Positions 16,131 to 26,731 of a DNA stretch of 64,000 bases are shown piece after piece. The position numbers were made by a program, and so were the translations under genes. The notes under the pieces were generated by a model. It had not been told where the DNA came from, ran no database searches, and was given only the letters and a program-made list of their open reading frames with translations. The stretch lies in contig NZ_JBAKHX010000027.1 in the NCBI RefSeq assembly GCF_036906915.1, positions 1 through 64,000 of the forward strand. The letters run 5' to 3'. Origin of the DNA: Phytohabitans sp036906915 (GTDB taxonomy: Bacteria; Actinomycetota; Actinomycetes; Mycobacteriales; Micromonosporaceae). Numbering within the stretch: position 1 is the first letter of the stretch; the number at the start of each line of letters is the position of its first letter.

Positions 16131-17426
16131 GTGCGTGAGGCACTGCGCGGACTGACCACGCGCGGCCGGTCATTTCTCGCCGCCGCGGCAGCGGCGGCGC
16201 TGTCCGCGGTGATCCTCGGCGAGAAGGATCTGTTGCGGGTCGCCGTGCTGCTCGCGATCCTGCCGATGCTCGCGGCCCTCTACGTGGGCCGCAGCCGGTA
16301 CCGGTTGGCTTGCAGCCGGTCGCTCCAGCCCCACCGGGCACCCGTCGGCGCCAGCGCCCGCGTGGTGCTCCGCCTGCAAAACATGTCCCGCCTACCCACC
16401 GGCACCCTGCTGCTCGAAGACCGGCTCCCATACGCGCTCGGCAGCCGGCCGCGAGTGGTGCTGGAGCGGCTCGGCGCGCGCCAGGCCAGCTCGGTCGCCT
16501 ACACCGTCCGCGCCGACGTGCGCGGGCGGTACGAGGTGGGCCCGCTGGTCGTGCGGCTCACCGACCCGTTCGGACTGTGCGAGCTCACCCGGTCGTTCCC
16601 CAGCATCGACCGGCTCACCGTGATCCCGCAGGTCGTGGCGCTGCCCAACGTCCGCCTCGCCGGCGAGTACACCGGCGCCGGCGACAGCCGGGCCCGGTCG
16701 GTCGCGGTGCACGGCGAGGACGATGCGGCCACCCGCGAGTACCGGCGCGGCGACGACCTGCGCCGGGTGCACTGGAAGTCCACCGCGCGCCTCGGCGAGC
16801 TGATGGTGCGGCGCGAGGAACAGCCGTGGGAGAGCCGCGCCACGGTCGTCCTCGACACCCGCGCCTTCGCCCATCGGGGCGAAGGGCCGACGGCCAGCTT
16901 CGAGTGGGCGGTGTCCGCGGCGGCCAGCATCGCCGTCCACCTGCGGGAGGCCGGATACAAGATGCGGCTGGTCACCGACTCCGGCATCGACGCCGACGCG
17001 ACCGACGGCGGCGAAGGCCTGGCCCTCGACCACCTGGCCGACGTCAAGCTGAACAAGCGCGGCGACATCACGCAGCTGGTCGAAGCCGTTCGGCGCCGCT
17101 CCGACGGCGGCCTGGTCATCGCCCTGCTCGGCGCCCTGACCAGCGCGGAGGCCGAGCTGCTCGCCGGCCTGCGCACCAACAGCACCACCTGTGTGGCGTT
17201 CCTGATCGACAGCTCGACCTGGCTGACCCTGCCGCCGGAGTCGCGCGCCGAGGCCAGCCGCGCGCATGGCGCGTCGGCGCTGGGGCTCATGCGCACCGGC
17301 TGGCGGGTCGTCGGGGTCGCACACGGCAACAAGCTGCCCGGACTGTGGCCGCAGGCCGCCCGCGGCTCGCAAGGGTTCGCGTGGCGGGCGACGCTCGCCG
17401 AGACGGTAGCCGGAGGGATGAGGTAA
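16131..17426 (+). CDS. DUF58 domain protein
   Basis: This 431-aa protein has two N-terminal membrane helices (about residues 14-52). A beta-rich extracytoplasmic region follows, then the DUF58 core with the signature EYRRGDDLRRVHWKSTARLGELMVRREE near residues 200-225. The C-terminal region is a VWA-like fold. DUF58 proteins are standard partners of MoxR ATPases. The GTG at 16131 follows AAGGA. It lies 56 bp after the MoxR gene and 3 bp before the transglutaminase gene, consistent with one operon. Confidence 0.9.
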   Translation: MREALRGLTTRGRSFLAAAAAAALSAVILGEKDLLRVAVLLAILPMLAALYVGRSRYRLACSRSLQPHRAPVGASARVVLRLQNMSRLPTGTLLLEDRLPYALGSRPRVVLERLGARQASSVAYTVRADVRGRYEVGPLVVRLTDPFGLCELTRSFPSIDRLTVIPQVVALPNVRLAGEYTGAGDSRARSVAVHGEDDAATREYRRGDDLRRVHWKSTARLGELMVRREEQPWESRATVVLDTRAFAHRGEGPTASFEWAVSAAASIAVHLREAGYKMRLVTDSGIDADATDGGEGLALDHLADVKLNKRGDITQLVEAVRRRSDGGLVIALLGALTSAEAELLAGLRTNSTTCVAFLIDSSTWLTLPPESRAEASRAHGASALGLMRTGWRVVGVAHGNKLPGLWPQAARGSQGFAWRATLAETVAGGMR

Positions 17427-17429
17427 CTC

Positions 17430-19868
17430 ATGCGGAACCGCCATCTGGGGTTCGTGGCCGCGGCGGCCACCCTGCTCGCCGCCGCGCCACTATCCGCGAT
17501 CTACGAGCGGTGGACCTGGCTGATCCAGTGCGCCGTCGCCGTAGCGCTGATCGCCGGCACCGCCACACTCGCCCGCTCGCTGCGGGCGCCCCTGTGGGCG
17601 CAGCTGCTCGGCATGGCGGCGACGCTGCTGCTGACCCTGACCGTCATGTTCCCCAGCGGCGACGAGCTTCTCCTCCTCATCCCCACCCCAGACACGTTCA
17701 GCCACTTCAGCGCGATGACCGGGTTCGCGCTCGAAGACATGCGCTCGTACGGGGTGCCGGTGCCCGACCGGCCCGGACTCCAGTTCATCACCGTGCTCGG
17801 GGTCGGCGCGGTGGCCATCCTGGTCGACCTGCTCACCGTCAGCATGCGCAGGCCGGCCCTCGCTGGCCTGCCCATGCTGGCCATCTACTCGGTACCGGTC
17901 GCCGTCTACACCACCAGCGTGCCGCCGCTGCCGTTCGTCATCGGCGCCGTCGGGTTCCTCTGGCTGCTCGCCGCCGACAACGTCGACCGGGTACGCCGCT
18001 TCGGCCGCCGGTTCACCGGCGACGGCCGCGACGTCGACGTGTGGGAGCCCTCGCCGCTCGCCGCCGCCGGCCGCCGCCTCGCCGTCGTCGGAGTCGCCCT
18101 CGCGGTCCTCGTGCCGCTCGCGGTCCCCGGCATGACCAGCGGCCTGCTCGCCAACGTCGGCCAGGGCGGCTCCGGGCCCGGCGGCAGCGGGCGCGCCGGC
18201 GGCCGGGTCGACCTGTTCGCCAAGCTCAGCGGCGACCTCAACCAGTCGTCGACCACCGACCTGCTCAAGATCACCACCAACGACCCCAACCCGTTCTACC
18301 TGCGGTTCGGTGTGGCCGAGCAGATCACCGACCAGGGCTTTCGCAGCTTGGCCGCGCGCGGCAGGTCGGTGAGCGAAGGGCTGGAAGACCCCCGGCGAAA
18401 CCAGCCCGACGGCGTCCGGTACCGCCAGTACGAGGCCCGCGTCGAGGTCACCGAGCACTTCGACATGCCGATGCTGCCGGTGTATTCGACGCCCATCAGC
18501 ACCGACGACGTCGAGGGTAGGTGGAACTACGACACGTCCCGGCAGATGGTGTGGTCGACGGCCAACAACGCCCGCTCCAAGAACAAGAAGTACGGCTTCT
18601 CGTTCGTCCGTGCCGACTTCAGCCCAGCCGCGCTGCGCCGGGCCGAGATCGAAGACAACGCCGGACCCGCCCAGTTCGTCGACACGCCGAAGGTCGAGCA
18701 GGTCGACACGCTCGTGGCCCAGGTGACCCGGGGCAAGTCCACCCAGTACGACAAGGTGCTCGCCATCCACCAGTACTTCTCCGAGGTCAACGGCTTCAGG
18801 TACAGCCTTGTCACCGAGACCGGCACCAGCGGCAGCGCGATCCTCGACTTCCTGGAAAACAAGACCGGGTTCTGCCAGCAGTACGCCGCCGCCATGGCGT
18901 GGATGGTCCGGTCCGCCGGCTACCCGGCCCGGGTGGCGTTCGGTTTCACCCGCGGCAGCCAGTCCGGCGACGACACGTGGACGCTGACCAACAAGAACCT
19001 GCACGCCTGGACCGAGGTCTACTTCGGCGAAGACTTCGGCTGGGTGCCCTTCGACGCCACCCCGGCGGCCAGCGTGCTCGGCGCCACCCGCTCGGCGTGG
19101 GCGCCCGACCCCGACGCCACCGACGAGGTAGAAGCCACCCCGGGCGCCACCACCGCCCCCGGCGCCGACCCGACGACCAACCCGAACACCCCGCAGGACG
19201 AAGGCAACGACCAGGCCGACCTCGGGGCCGGCGTCGGCGACACCACGCCCACGGCGACGACCTGGCCCTTGTACACGATCGCGTCGATCCTCGTCGTTCT
19301 GCTCCTGCTTGCGGTACCGGCCCTGCGCCGTCGCCTGCTACGCCGCAGCCGCTTCCGGGCCGCATCGGCACCCGCGGCCCCGGCGGTAGCCGCCGCCAGC
19401 GGCGGCGTGACCGTCGAGGTCGACGTGGCCAGTGCCGGCCGCGCCCGCGAAGACGCCCACGCGGCGTGGGCCGAACTGCTCGACACGATGGTCGACTTCC
19501 GGGTGCCGATCGACCCGACCGAGACGCCCCGAGCCACCGCCGACCGCCTCGTGACAGCGGGACTGGTCAGCGGCCCGGCCACCGACAGTGCCCGCCTCCT
19601 GGGGCAGGCCGAGGAGCGCGCCCGGTACGCCCGCCAACCGCTACAGGGCGGGCGGCTGAGCGACAGCCTGCGCGCGGTACGCCGAGCCATCGCGTCCCAG
19701 GCCGGCCGCCGCACCCGCCTGACGGCGGCGATCCTCCCGCCGTCGGTGCTGCTGCGGTGGCGGCTCGCGATCGTCGAGGCCTCGATCCGCACGGTGTCCG
19801 TGGCCGGCAGCATCCGCGAGCTATTCGCCCGTTGGAGCCCTCGCCGCTTGCTCCCCAACCGCCGCTAG
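17430..19868 (+). CDS. TgpA-like membrane transglutaminase-superfamily protein
   Basis: This 812-aa protein has five or six N-terminal membrane segments (TgpA N-terminal domain, to about residue 240). An extracytoplasmic transglutaminase core follows, with Cys in GFCQQYAAAMAWMVR, His in NLHAWTEVYF and Asp in GWVPFDATP, so the triad is intact. A Thr/Pro-rich linker precedes a last membrane helix (about 613-635) and a cytoplasmic tail of about 170 residues (DUF4129-like). Proteins of this architecture are thought to act in envelope assembly with MoxR/DUF58. The substrate is unknown. It is the last gene of its operon; a palindromic repeat follows the stop. Confidence 0.88.
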   Translation: MRNRHLGFVAAAATLLAAAPLSAIYERWTWLIQCAVAVALIAGTATLARSLRAPLWAQLLGMAATLLLTLTVMFPSGDELLLLIPTPDTFSHFSAMTGFALEDMRSYGVPVPDRPGLQFITVLGVGAVAILVDLLTVSMRRPALAGLPMLAIYSVPVAVYTTSVPPLPFVIGAVGFLWLLAADNVDRVRRFGRRFTGDGRDVDVWEPSPLAAAGRRLAVVGVALAVLVPLAVPGMTSGLLANVGQGGSGPGGSGRAGGRVDLFAKLSGDLNQSSTTDLLKITTNDPNPFYLRFGVAEQITDQGFRSLAARGRSVSEGLEDPRRNQPDGVRYRQYEARVEVTEHFDMPMLPVYSTPISTDDVEGRWNYDTSRQMVWSTANNARSKNKKYGFSFVRADFSPAALRRAEIEDNAGPAQFVDTPKVEQVDTLVAQVTRGKSTQYDKVLAIHQYFSEVNGFRYSLVTETGTSGSAILDFLENKTGFCQQYAAAMAWMVRSAGYPARVAFGFTRGSQSGDDTWTLTNKNLHAWTEVYFGEDFGWVPFDATPAASVLGATRSAWAPDPDATDEVEATPGATTAPGADPTTNPNTPQDEGNDQADLGAGVGDTTPTATTWPLYTIASILVVLLLLAVPALRRRLLRRSRFRAASAPAAPAVAAASGGVTVEVDVASAGRAREDAHAAWAELLDTMVDFRVPIDPTETPRATADRLVTAGLVSGPATDSARLLGQAEERARYARQPLQGGRLSDSLRAVRRAIASQAGRRTRLTAAILPPSVLLRWRLAIVEASIRTVSVAGSIRELFARWSPRRLLPNRR

Positions 19869-19907
19869 CGCGGCCCACCCGTCGCGCCCGGCGCACCGTC
19901 CCCCTTC

Positions 19908-20011
19908 CGTCGATCAAGGAGATTCCCGTCGATCAAGGACAAACGCACGCGGTTCGATCTCAAAACCACGTGCGTTTGCCCTTGATCGCGGCGATCGCCC
20001 TTGATCGACGG
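19908..20011. repeat. Palindromic repeat, copy D
   Basis: Core arms run from GATCAAGGACAAACGCACGC (19931) to the complementary arm ending at 19987. Outer GATCAAGG-type arms lie on both sides (GTCGATCAAGG near 19908 and CCCTTGATCGACGG ending near 20011). The loop is TTCGATCTCAAAA. The copy lies between the converging ends of the transglutaminase and DUF3040 genes. Confidence 0.9.
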
Positions 20012-20176
20012 GGCTAGAGGGGCCGCGCACAGATCGACGCGGGCCGAGGGGCGCGCGGAAGACCAAGCAGGGTGGGCGCGGAGGGCGCGGCGACGCGTGA
20101 CGGGGACCGGGGCGGAATGAGGGCGTGGTTCACCCACGCAGCGCATTTCGTCGCTGGCGGGCGTCTCGGCAGGAGG
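20012..20176. other. Non-coding remainder of the convergent gap
   Basis: About 165 bp of GC-rich DNA follow copy D up to the stop of the DUF3040 gene. I see no gene, promoter or further repeat here. ORFs crossing it are out-of-frame readings on both strands. Confidence 0.5.
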
Positions 20177-20560
20177 TCAGCGGTGGCCTTCGGGCCGCTG
20201 CCGCCACCTTTCCTCGAGCCGGTCGATGAAAGACATCCGCCGACCGCGGGTGCGCCGGCTGGCGGTGCCCCCGACGGCGCGCAGGTCGGGCGACTGCGCC
20301 TTGCGGTGCGACTGCATCGCGAACGCGGCCGCGCCCAGCATGACGACGAATCCCGCCACGCCCAGCAGCGTTATCTGGCTCACCGTGCCGTAGACAACCA
20401 ACCCAAGGCCGGCGATGATCACGCCGGCAGCGACGAGCAGTCGACGCCGCGCGTGGAAACGCGGGTCGCTGGCGCGCACAGCCGAGGCGAATTTCGGGTC
20501 CTCGGCAAGCGACCGCTCGATCTGCTCGAACAGCCGCTGCTCGTGCTCCGAGAGCGGCAC
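20177..20560 (-). CDS. DUF3040 family small membrane protein
   Basis: This 127-aa protein begins with the typical MPLSEHEQRLFEQIE segment of DUF3040 (N-terminal amphipathic helix). Two adjacent membrane helices follow (about residues 42-60 and 65-82), then a basic Arg-rich tail. DUF3040 proteins are restricted to actinobacteria; the function is not known. It is monocistronic, with dinB upstream on the same strand 158 bp away. Confidence 0.9.
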   Translation of the reverse strand: MPLSEHEQRLFEQIERSLAEDPKFASAVRASDPRFHARRRLLVAAGVIIAGLGLVVYGTVSQITLLGVAGFVVMLGAAAFAMQSHRKAQSPDLRAVGGTASRRTRGRRMSFIDRLEERWRQRPEGHR

Positions 20561-20718
20561 GGCACTCCTCCCCGGTCACGTTGGTCGGCCCCGTCGGACC
20601 GACAGACCGTAACAGCCAAGCGGCTGCTTAACCGCAAGTCTACGAGGGGCTACGCGGGTCGGAAAGCGGGACGACCCACGGCTCTTGGTGATTTTCGGCG
20701 AGCCGCAGGTCAGCCAGG

Positions 20719-21999
<1,281 letters not shown>

Positions 22000-22019
22000 G
22001 GAAACCCACGAAGCAGAAG

Positions 22020-23168
22020 CTACGCGCCCCGTACGACAAGAAGCGGCACCGTCATCTCGACGGCCGTGTACGAGCCGTGAAACGCGATCATCTTCGCCAC
22101 GCTCTCCGGCTCGCGCGCCGTCGCCAGCACGACCGCGCGGTCGTGGCAGACAGCGACGACGTCACCCACCCGCGCCAGGTGCGCCTCCGGCACCGGCCCG
22201 AACCAGCCCGCCGCCACCGCCTCTTCGCGCGGCACCACCCACGCGGCGTCGCCGAGCACCGAACGCCACGCGGCCAGCACGTCGTCGCGCGCACCGGGCA
22301 GCGTGTGCACGTACCGCACGCGCGGCTCGCCCGCCACCACGCGCACCCCGGCGGACAGCCGCGGGTCGGAGTCGATGTCGAAGCGCCCATCCGCTGGCAC
22401 GTCGAGCTGCCCGTGGTCGGCGGTGACCACCAGCGCGGCATCGCTGGGCAGGCCGTCGACCACGCGCGCCAGCACCCCGTCGATCTCGGCCACGGCGGCG
22501 CGCCACTGCGTCGAGTCGAGCCCGTACACGTGCCCCGCCGTGTCGACCGACGGGTAGTAGCCGGCCACCAGCGCCGGACCGTCACCGGCCAGCAGCGCGT
22601 CGAGCATCCCGGTGGCCAGCTCGTCGGCGCCGGCCGCGCTCTGGTACGTGCCGCCGCGCCAGGCCGCGATCGACAGCCCGCTGCCCGCGTACTCCGGCCG
22701 GCTCACCGCGGTGACCGCCACGCCCGCGGCGCGCGCCACCTCCAGCAGCGTGGGCACCGGCTGCCACACCGCCGGGTCGGGATCGTCGCGCCACTGACCG
22801 TGGTTGAGCACCCGGTCGGTGCCGGGCACGTTCAGCGTGAAGGCCAGCAGGCCATGGGCGCCGGGTGGCGTGCCGGCGCCGAGACTGGCAAGGCCCGCCG
22901 GGGTCGTGGAGGGAAAACCACAGGTCAGCTCGCGACCATCGCGAGCCAGGTCGGCCAGCGCGGGCGCGTGGGGGGTCGCCAGCGGGATCTGGTACGCGCC
23001 GAGTCCGTCGACCAGCAGGATGGCGACCCGGCGCACCCCGTCGAGGCGTTCGCCCAACCCGAGCACGTCAGAGGTGCCCGGCACGCCCAGTACGGACAGC
23101 ACGCTGGGCATGACCTCGGCGAGACTGGCCCGCCCGTACGCCGGACGTACGATCTCGAGCGGGTTCAC
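22020..23168 (-). CDS. Alkaline phosphatase superfamily phosphodiesterase/nucleotide pyrophosphatase
   Basis: This 382-aa type I phosphodiesterase-like enzyme has a metal-binding Asp in ILLVDGLGAYQ (near residue 50) and a nucleophile Thr/Ser in GFPSTTPAGLASLG (near 85). Further metal ligands lie in YYPSVDTAGHVYG and VTADHGQLDVP. It probably hydrolyses phosphodiester or phosphate ester substrates; no signal peptide is seen, so it is likely cytoplasmic. The GTG at 23168 overlaps the stop of the upstream methyltransferase (GTGA). It is the middle gene of a methyltransferase, phosphodiesterase and dinB operon. Confidence 0.88.
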   Translation of the reverse strand: MNPLEIVRPAYGRASLAEVMPSVLSVLGVPGTSDVLGLGERLDGVRRVAILLVDGLGAYQIPLATPHAPALADLARDGRELTCGFPSTTPAGLASLGAGTPPGAHGLLAFTLNVPGTDRVLNHGQWRDDPDPAVWQPVPTLLEVARAAGVAVTAVSRPEYAGSGLSIAAWRGGTYQSAAGADELATGMLDALLAGDGPALVAGYYPSVDTAGHVYGLDSTQWRAAVAEIDGVLARVVDGLPSDAALVVTADHGQLDVPADGRFDIDSDPRLSAGVRVVAGEPRVRYVHTLPGARDDVLAAWRSVLGDAAWVVPREEAVAAGWFGPVPEAHLARVGDVVAVCHDRAVVLATAREPESVAKMIAFHGSYTAVEMTVPLLVVRGA

Positions 23169-23926
23169 GCGCGCCGCGCGAAGACGTGCAGCTGGGCCGC
23201 GATGTCCCGATACGGCGGATGGGCGGCCGCCGCCAGTTCGAGCTCGACGACGGCGTGCGGATCGGCATCGGCGACGGCAGCCGGCAGGAGGTCCGCGATG
23301 ACGCGTACCCCATGGATCTCGATCACATCGAGCCCGGCGGCGCGCAACAGGGCGGCGGCGCTGTCGGCGTCGTAGCGGCGCCGCACGGTGTCGCGCCCGG
23401 CGACCCGGCCCTCGGCGTCGGCGAGCAGCTCGGCCGCGGCGGCGAGCTGGCCGGTGATCGCGCGGTGCAGCACGGCGGCGGCCTTGCCCGCGACCAGGAC
23501 GCTCGCGGCGCCACCCGGTCGCAGCGCGGCGGCCACCGCGCCTACCACTCCGGCGGGGTCGTCCACCACATCGAGTACCGAGTGGCACAGCACCAGGTCG
23601 ACGCTGGCCGGCTCGACGTATCCGGCCAACGCGTCCGCGTCGCCCTGCAGCGCGCGTACCCGATCGGCGACGCCTGCCTCGGCGGCCCGGCGGGTGAGCG
23701 CGGCGAGCGCGTCCGGACTCGCGTCGACCACCGTGACGCGGTGCCCGGCCTCGGCGAGCGGCACCGCGAATCCGCCCGTGCCGCCGCCCACATCAAGGAC
23801 CGTCAGCGGAGCCTTGGCTGTGTCTTGGTCAGCGGCAAGGCCGCGATGCCGATCGAGCTCGCGCCGCAGCGCCGCCCAGACGACAGCGGTGCGCGGACCG
23901 CTGAGCCGGGGGTGAGTTAGCTCCAC
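23165..23926 (-). CDS. Class I SAM-dependent methyltransferase
   Basis: This 253-aa Rossmann-fold methyltransferase has motif I LDVGGGTGGFAVPLAEAG (about residues 43-60), then an acidic VVDASPDAL loop and a DLVLCHSVLDVVDD motif. It resembles SmtA/UbiE-type enzymes; the substrate is unknown. The GTG at 23926 was chosen because a TAGGCT hexamer (23934-23939, minus strand) lies 7 nt upstream, fitting a leaderless start. A longer frame to 23956 exists. It is first in a three-gene operon and divergent from the MMPL gene. Confidence 0.85.
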   Translation of the reverse strand: MELTHPRLSGPRTAVVWAALRRELDRHRGLAADQDTAKAPLTVLDVGGGTGGFAVPLAEAGHRVTVVDASPDALAALTRRAAEAGVADRVRALQGDADALAGYVEPASVDLVLCHSVLDVVDDPAGVVGAVAAALRPGGAASVLVAGKAAAVLHRAITGQLAAAAELLADAEGRVAGRDTVRRRYDADSAAALLRAAGLDVIEIHGVRVIADLLPAAVADADPHAVVELELAAAAHPPYRDIAAQLHVFARRA

Positions 23927-23964
23927 CCAACGCAGCCTAGAGCACGTCAAAAGCACCTGTTAAT

Positions 23965-23980
23965 CTACGACGTGTTGTAG
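23965..23980. promoter_or_regulatory. Operator-like palindrome upstream of the MMPL exporter
   Basis: CTACGACGTGTTGTAG matches its own reverse complement at 12 of 16 positions, with perfect CTAC/GTAG ends. It overlaps a possible TAGTAT -10 element (23978-23983). Such sites usually bind TetR- or MarR-type repressors of exporters. No regulator is encoded next to it, so the cognate protein is elsewhere. Confidence 0.55.
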
Positions 23981-24002
23981 TATCCGGGCTCGGGGGTTTG
24001 CC

Positions 24003-26111
24003 ATGACCAGATCTGTCGCTGGCCTCATCACCGGCCGCTGGACCAAATACCTCGTCATCGCCTTCTGGCTCGTGGTCGTCGCCGTAGCCGGCCCGCTCGC
24101 CGGGAAGCTCACCGAGGTGCAGAGCAACGAAGCCAAATCGTGGCTGCCGGGCGGCGCCGAGTCGACCGAGGTGCTCGACCGGCAGACCGCGTTCACCTCG
24201 CCCGACACCATCCCCGCGGTCATCGTCTATGAGCGCACCTCGGGCCTCACCCCAGCCGACCAGGCCGCGATCGCGGCGGACGCGCAGGAGTACGGCCGGA
24301 TCCCCGAGCTGGACGGGCAGGTCACCGGCCCCATCCCGGCGCAGGACGGGCAGGCCGCCCAGCTCCTCGTGCCGCTCAACCTCGGCGAGGAAGGCTGGGA
24401 GAAGGCCGGCACGATCGTCGACCAGATGCGCGCCACGGCCACCGACGGCGCCAACGGGATGAGCGTGCACATCACCGGCCCCGCTGGGCAGGCCGCCGAC
24501 TCCGCGGAGGCGTTCGAGGGAATCGACAGCACACTGCTGTACGCGGCCGCGGGCGTGGTCATCGTGATCCTGCTGTTCACCTACCGCAGCCCCGTCCTGT
24601 GGCTGCTGCCGGTGATCTCGGCGGGCGTCGCGCTGAGCGCCTCCCAGGCCGTCATCTACCTGCTCGCCAAGCACGCCGGCCTCACCGTCAACGCGCAGAG
24701 CGCCGGCATCCTCACCGTGCTGGTCTTCGGCGCCGGCACCGACTACGCGCTGCTGCTCGTCGCCCGATATCGGGAAGAGTTACGCCGCCACGAAGATCGA
24801 CATGAGGCGATGGCGTTCGCGCTGCACCGCGCCGGTCCGGCGATCATCGCGAGCGCGGCCACCGTCGCGATGGGCATGCTCTGCCTGCTCTTCGCCGAGA
24901 CGAACTCCACGCGCGGACTCGGACCGGTCGCCGCCATTGGCATCGCCGTCGGGCTCGCCGCCATGCTCACCCTGCTCCCGGCGCTTCTCGTCACCGTCGG
25001 GCGCTGGATCTTCTGGCCGACGCGCCCGAAGTACGGCACCCCCGAGCCCACCACCACCGGCATGTGGGCCAAGGCCGGCGATCGCATCGGCCGCCGCCCC
25101 CGGTTCACCTGGATCGTCACCGCGATCGTGCTGGCGATCATGTCGATCGGCGTGATCCAGCTCGACGCCACCGGCCTGACCAACAAGGAGTCGTTCCGCG
25201 GCACGCCCGACTCCGTCGTCGGCGAAGACGTCGTCGCCAGGCACTTCGGCGGCGGCGCCGGCAGCCCTGTCGTCGTCGTGGCCAGCGCGTCACAGGTGGC
25301 GCAGGTACGCGCGGCCGTCGCCGGCACATCTGGCATCACATCGGTCACCGACCCCGTCGTACGCGGCGGCGACGGCTTCATGGAGGCCACGCTCTCGTCG
25401 CCGTTCGACAGCGAGGAGGCGTACGAGACCATCGACCGGGTCCGGGACGCCGTCCACGCGATACCGGACGCGGACGCCCAGGTCGGCGGCACCACCGCGA
25501 TCAACCTGGACCTCCAGCGTGCGGCCCGCCACGACCGCAACCTGATCATCCCGATCGTGCTGGCCGTGGTGTTCGTGATCCTGGCGATCCTGCTGCGGGC
25601 CGTCATCGCCCCGCTGGTGCTGATGGCGACCGTGGTGCTGTCGTTCGCGGCGGCGATGGGCGTGAGCGCGCTCGCGTTCAAGTACATTTTCGGCTTCGGC
25701 GGGGCAGACAGCTCGTTCCCGCTGTTCGTCTTCGTGTTCCTGGTCGCGCTCGGCATCGACTACAACATCTTCCTCATGACCCGGGTGCGAGAGGAGGCCA
25801 GCCGGCACGGCACTCGACGGGCGGCACTGGTCGGGCTCGCCGCCACCGGTGGCGTGATCACGTCAGCAGGACTGGTACTGGCCGGCACGTTCCTGGTGCT
25901 GTTCACGCTACCGCTGACGGCGTTCGCGGAGATCGGGTTCGCGGTGGCGTTCGGCGTACTGCTCGACACGATCGTGGTGCGGGCGGTGCTGGTGACCGCC
26001 CTGAACCTGGACATCGGCCGCCACATGTGGTGGCCCAGCAAGCTGACCCAGGTCCCCGACCAGGCCCCGGAGCCGGCCGAGTCAAGCCTGGCAACCGCCC
26101 GCTCCGACTAG
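24003..26111 (+). CDS. MMPL family (RND superfamily) exporter
   Basis: This 702-aa protein has the MMPL plan. Helix 1 is near residues 15-35, followed by a roughly 150-residue periplasmic-type loop. Helices 2-6 include the conserved GAGTDYALLLVARYREEL motif. Helix 7 and a second loop follow, and helices 8-12 include LGIDYNIFLMTRVREE. These Asp-Tyr pairs form the proton relay. MMPL proteins export lipids or small molecules using proton motive force; the cargo is unknown. An operator-like palindrome lies upstream. A cluster of palindromic repeats follows the stop. Confidence 0.92.
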   Translation: MTRSVAGLITGRWTKYLVIAFWLVVVAVAGPLAGKLTEVQSNEAKSWLPGGAESTEVLDRQTAFTSPDTIPAVIVYERTSGLTPADQAAIAADAQEYGRIPELDGQVTGPIPAQDGQAAQLLVPLNLGEEGWEKAGTIVDQMRATATDGANGMSVHITGPAGQAADSAEAFEGIDSTLLYAAAGVVIVILLFTYRSPVLWLLPVISAGVALSASQAVIYLLAKHAGLTVNAQSAGILTVLVFGAGTDYALLLVARYREELRRHEDRHEAMAFALHRAGPAIIASAATVAMGMLCLLFAETNSTRGLGPVAAIGIAVGLAAMLTLLPALLVTVGRWIFWPTRPKYGTPEPTTTGMWAKAGDRIGRRPRFTWIVTAIVLAIMSIGVIQLDATGLTNKESFRGTPDSVVGEDVVARHFGGGAGSPVVVVASASQVAQVRAAVAGTSGITSVTDPVVRGGDGFMEATLSSPFDSEEAYETIDRVRDAVHAIPDADAQVGGTTAINLDLQRAARHDRNLIIPIVLAVVFVILAILLRAVIAPLVLMATVVLSFAAAMGVSALAFKYIFGFGGADSSFPLFVFVFLVALGIDYNIFLMTRVREEASRHGTRRAALVGLAATGGVITSAGLVLAGTFLVLFTLPLTAFAEIGFAVAFGVLLDTIVVRAVLVTALNLDIGRHMWWPSKLTQVPDQAPEPAESSLATARSD

Positions 26112-26174
26112 CCGCCGCCCGCCCGGCCCCGCCGCCCGGCCCCGCCGCCCGCCCGGCGGCGGCCGCCCCCTTTC

Positions 26175-26257
26175 CGTCGATCAAGGGCAAATGCACGTGG
26201 TTGGATCTCTTTTCCACGTGCATTTGCCCTTGATCGATGCGGTTCCCCTTGATCGGC
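26175..26257. repeat. Palindromic repeat, copy E (perfect 22-bp arms)
   Basis: The arms 26179-26200 and 26214-26235 are perfect reverse complements over 22 bp, with loop TTGGATCTCTTTT. A second outer arm ending CCTTGATCGGC follows to 26257. This is the most regular copy in the window. Confidence 0.93.
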
Positions 26258-26361
26258 ACGGCGCGGCGCCGGCACGGCACAGCGCAGGCACCGCGCACAG
26301 CGGGCACGGTCCGCTGAGACGTCGCGGCGCGCAACCGCGCCCTCTCCGCGACGCCGGCCCG

Positions 26362-26460
26362 CCGATCAAGGCCATTTCCGTCGATCAAGGCCAAACGCAC
26401 GCGGAAAGAGATCCAACCACGTGCATTTGCCCTTGATCGATGCGGTTCCCCTTGATCGGC
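26362..26460. repeat. Palindromic repeat, copy F
   Basis: Outer arms lie on both sides (CCGATCAAGG at 26362, CCTTGATCGGCG at the right end). The core arms start GATCAAGGCCAAACGCACGC and end CGTGCATTTGCCCTTGATC. The loop orientation (AAAGAGATCCAA) is opposite to copy E. Confidence 0.9.
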
Positions 26461-26581
26461 GCGGCGCGGCGCGCTGTGCGGCACAGCGCAGGCACCGCAC
26501 AACGCAGGCACCGCGCACAGCGGGCACGGCCCGCTGAGACGACGCGGCGCGCAACCGCGCCCTCTCCGCGACGCCGGCCCG

Positions 26582-26663
26582 CCGATCAAGGCCATTTCCG
26601 TCGATCAAGGCCAAACGCACGCGGAAAAGAGATCCAACCACGTGCATTTGCCCTTGATCGACG
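26582..26663. repeat. Palindromic repeat, copy G
   Basis: Nearly identical to copy F in its left outer arm and core (GCCGATCAAGGCCATTTCCG and onward), but it ends at the core arm with CTTGATCGACGG and lacks the right outer arm. It lies about 70 bp before the dnaE2 stop. Confidence 0.9.
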
Positions 26664-26731
26664 GGAGGAGGGGCGCCACAGCGCGCCACCAGCGCGCGGA
26701 GCGCGCCACAGCGCCCACAGGGACAGGCGCG

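Larger units (their letters stand above)
26112..26731. other. Repeat cluster between convergent mmpL and dnaE2
   Basis: This 620-bp gap carries three palindromic copies (E, F and G). The sequence between E and F is repeated between F and G with small changes: the segment TGCGGTTCCC recurs after 203 bp (26238, 26441) and GCCGATCAAGGCC after 220 bp (26361, 26581). The cluster therefore grew by local duplication. No gene is supported. Confidence 0.85.

Noticed and set aside
20561..20718. Possible terminator hairpin after dinB
   Set aside because: The inverted repeat around GGGTCGG and CGACCC is short and has no U tract, so it was not called.
26175..26663. Possible CRISPR array
   Set aside because: The repeats are long palindromes of variable spacing and orientation, with related spacers, and no cas genes are present.
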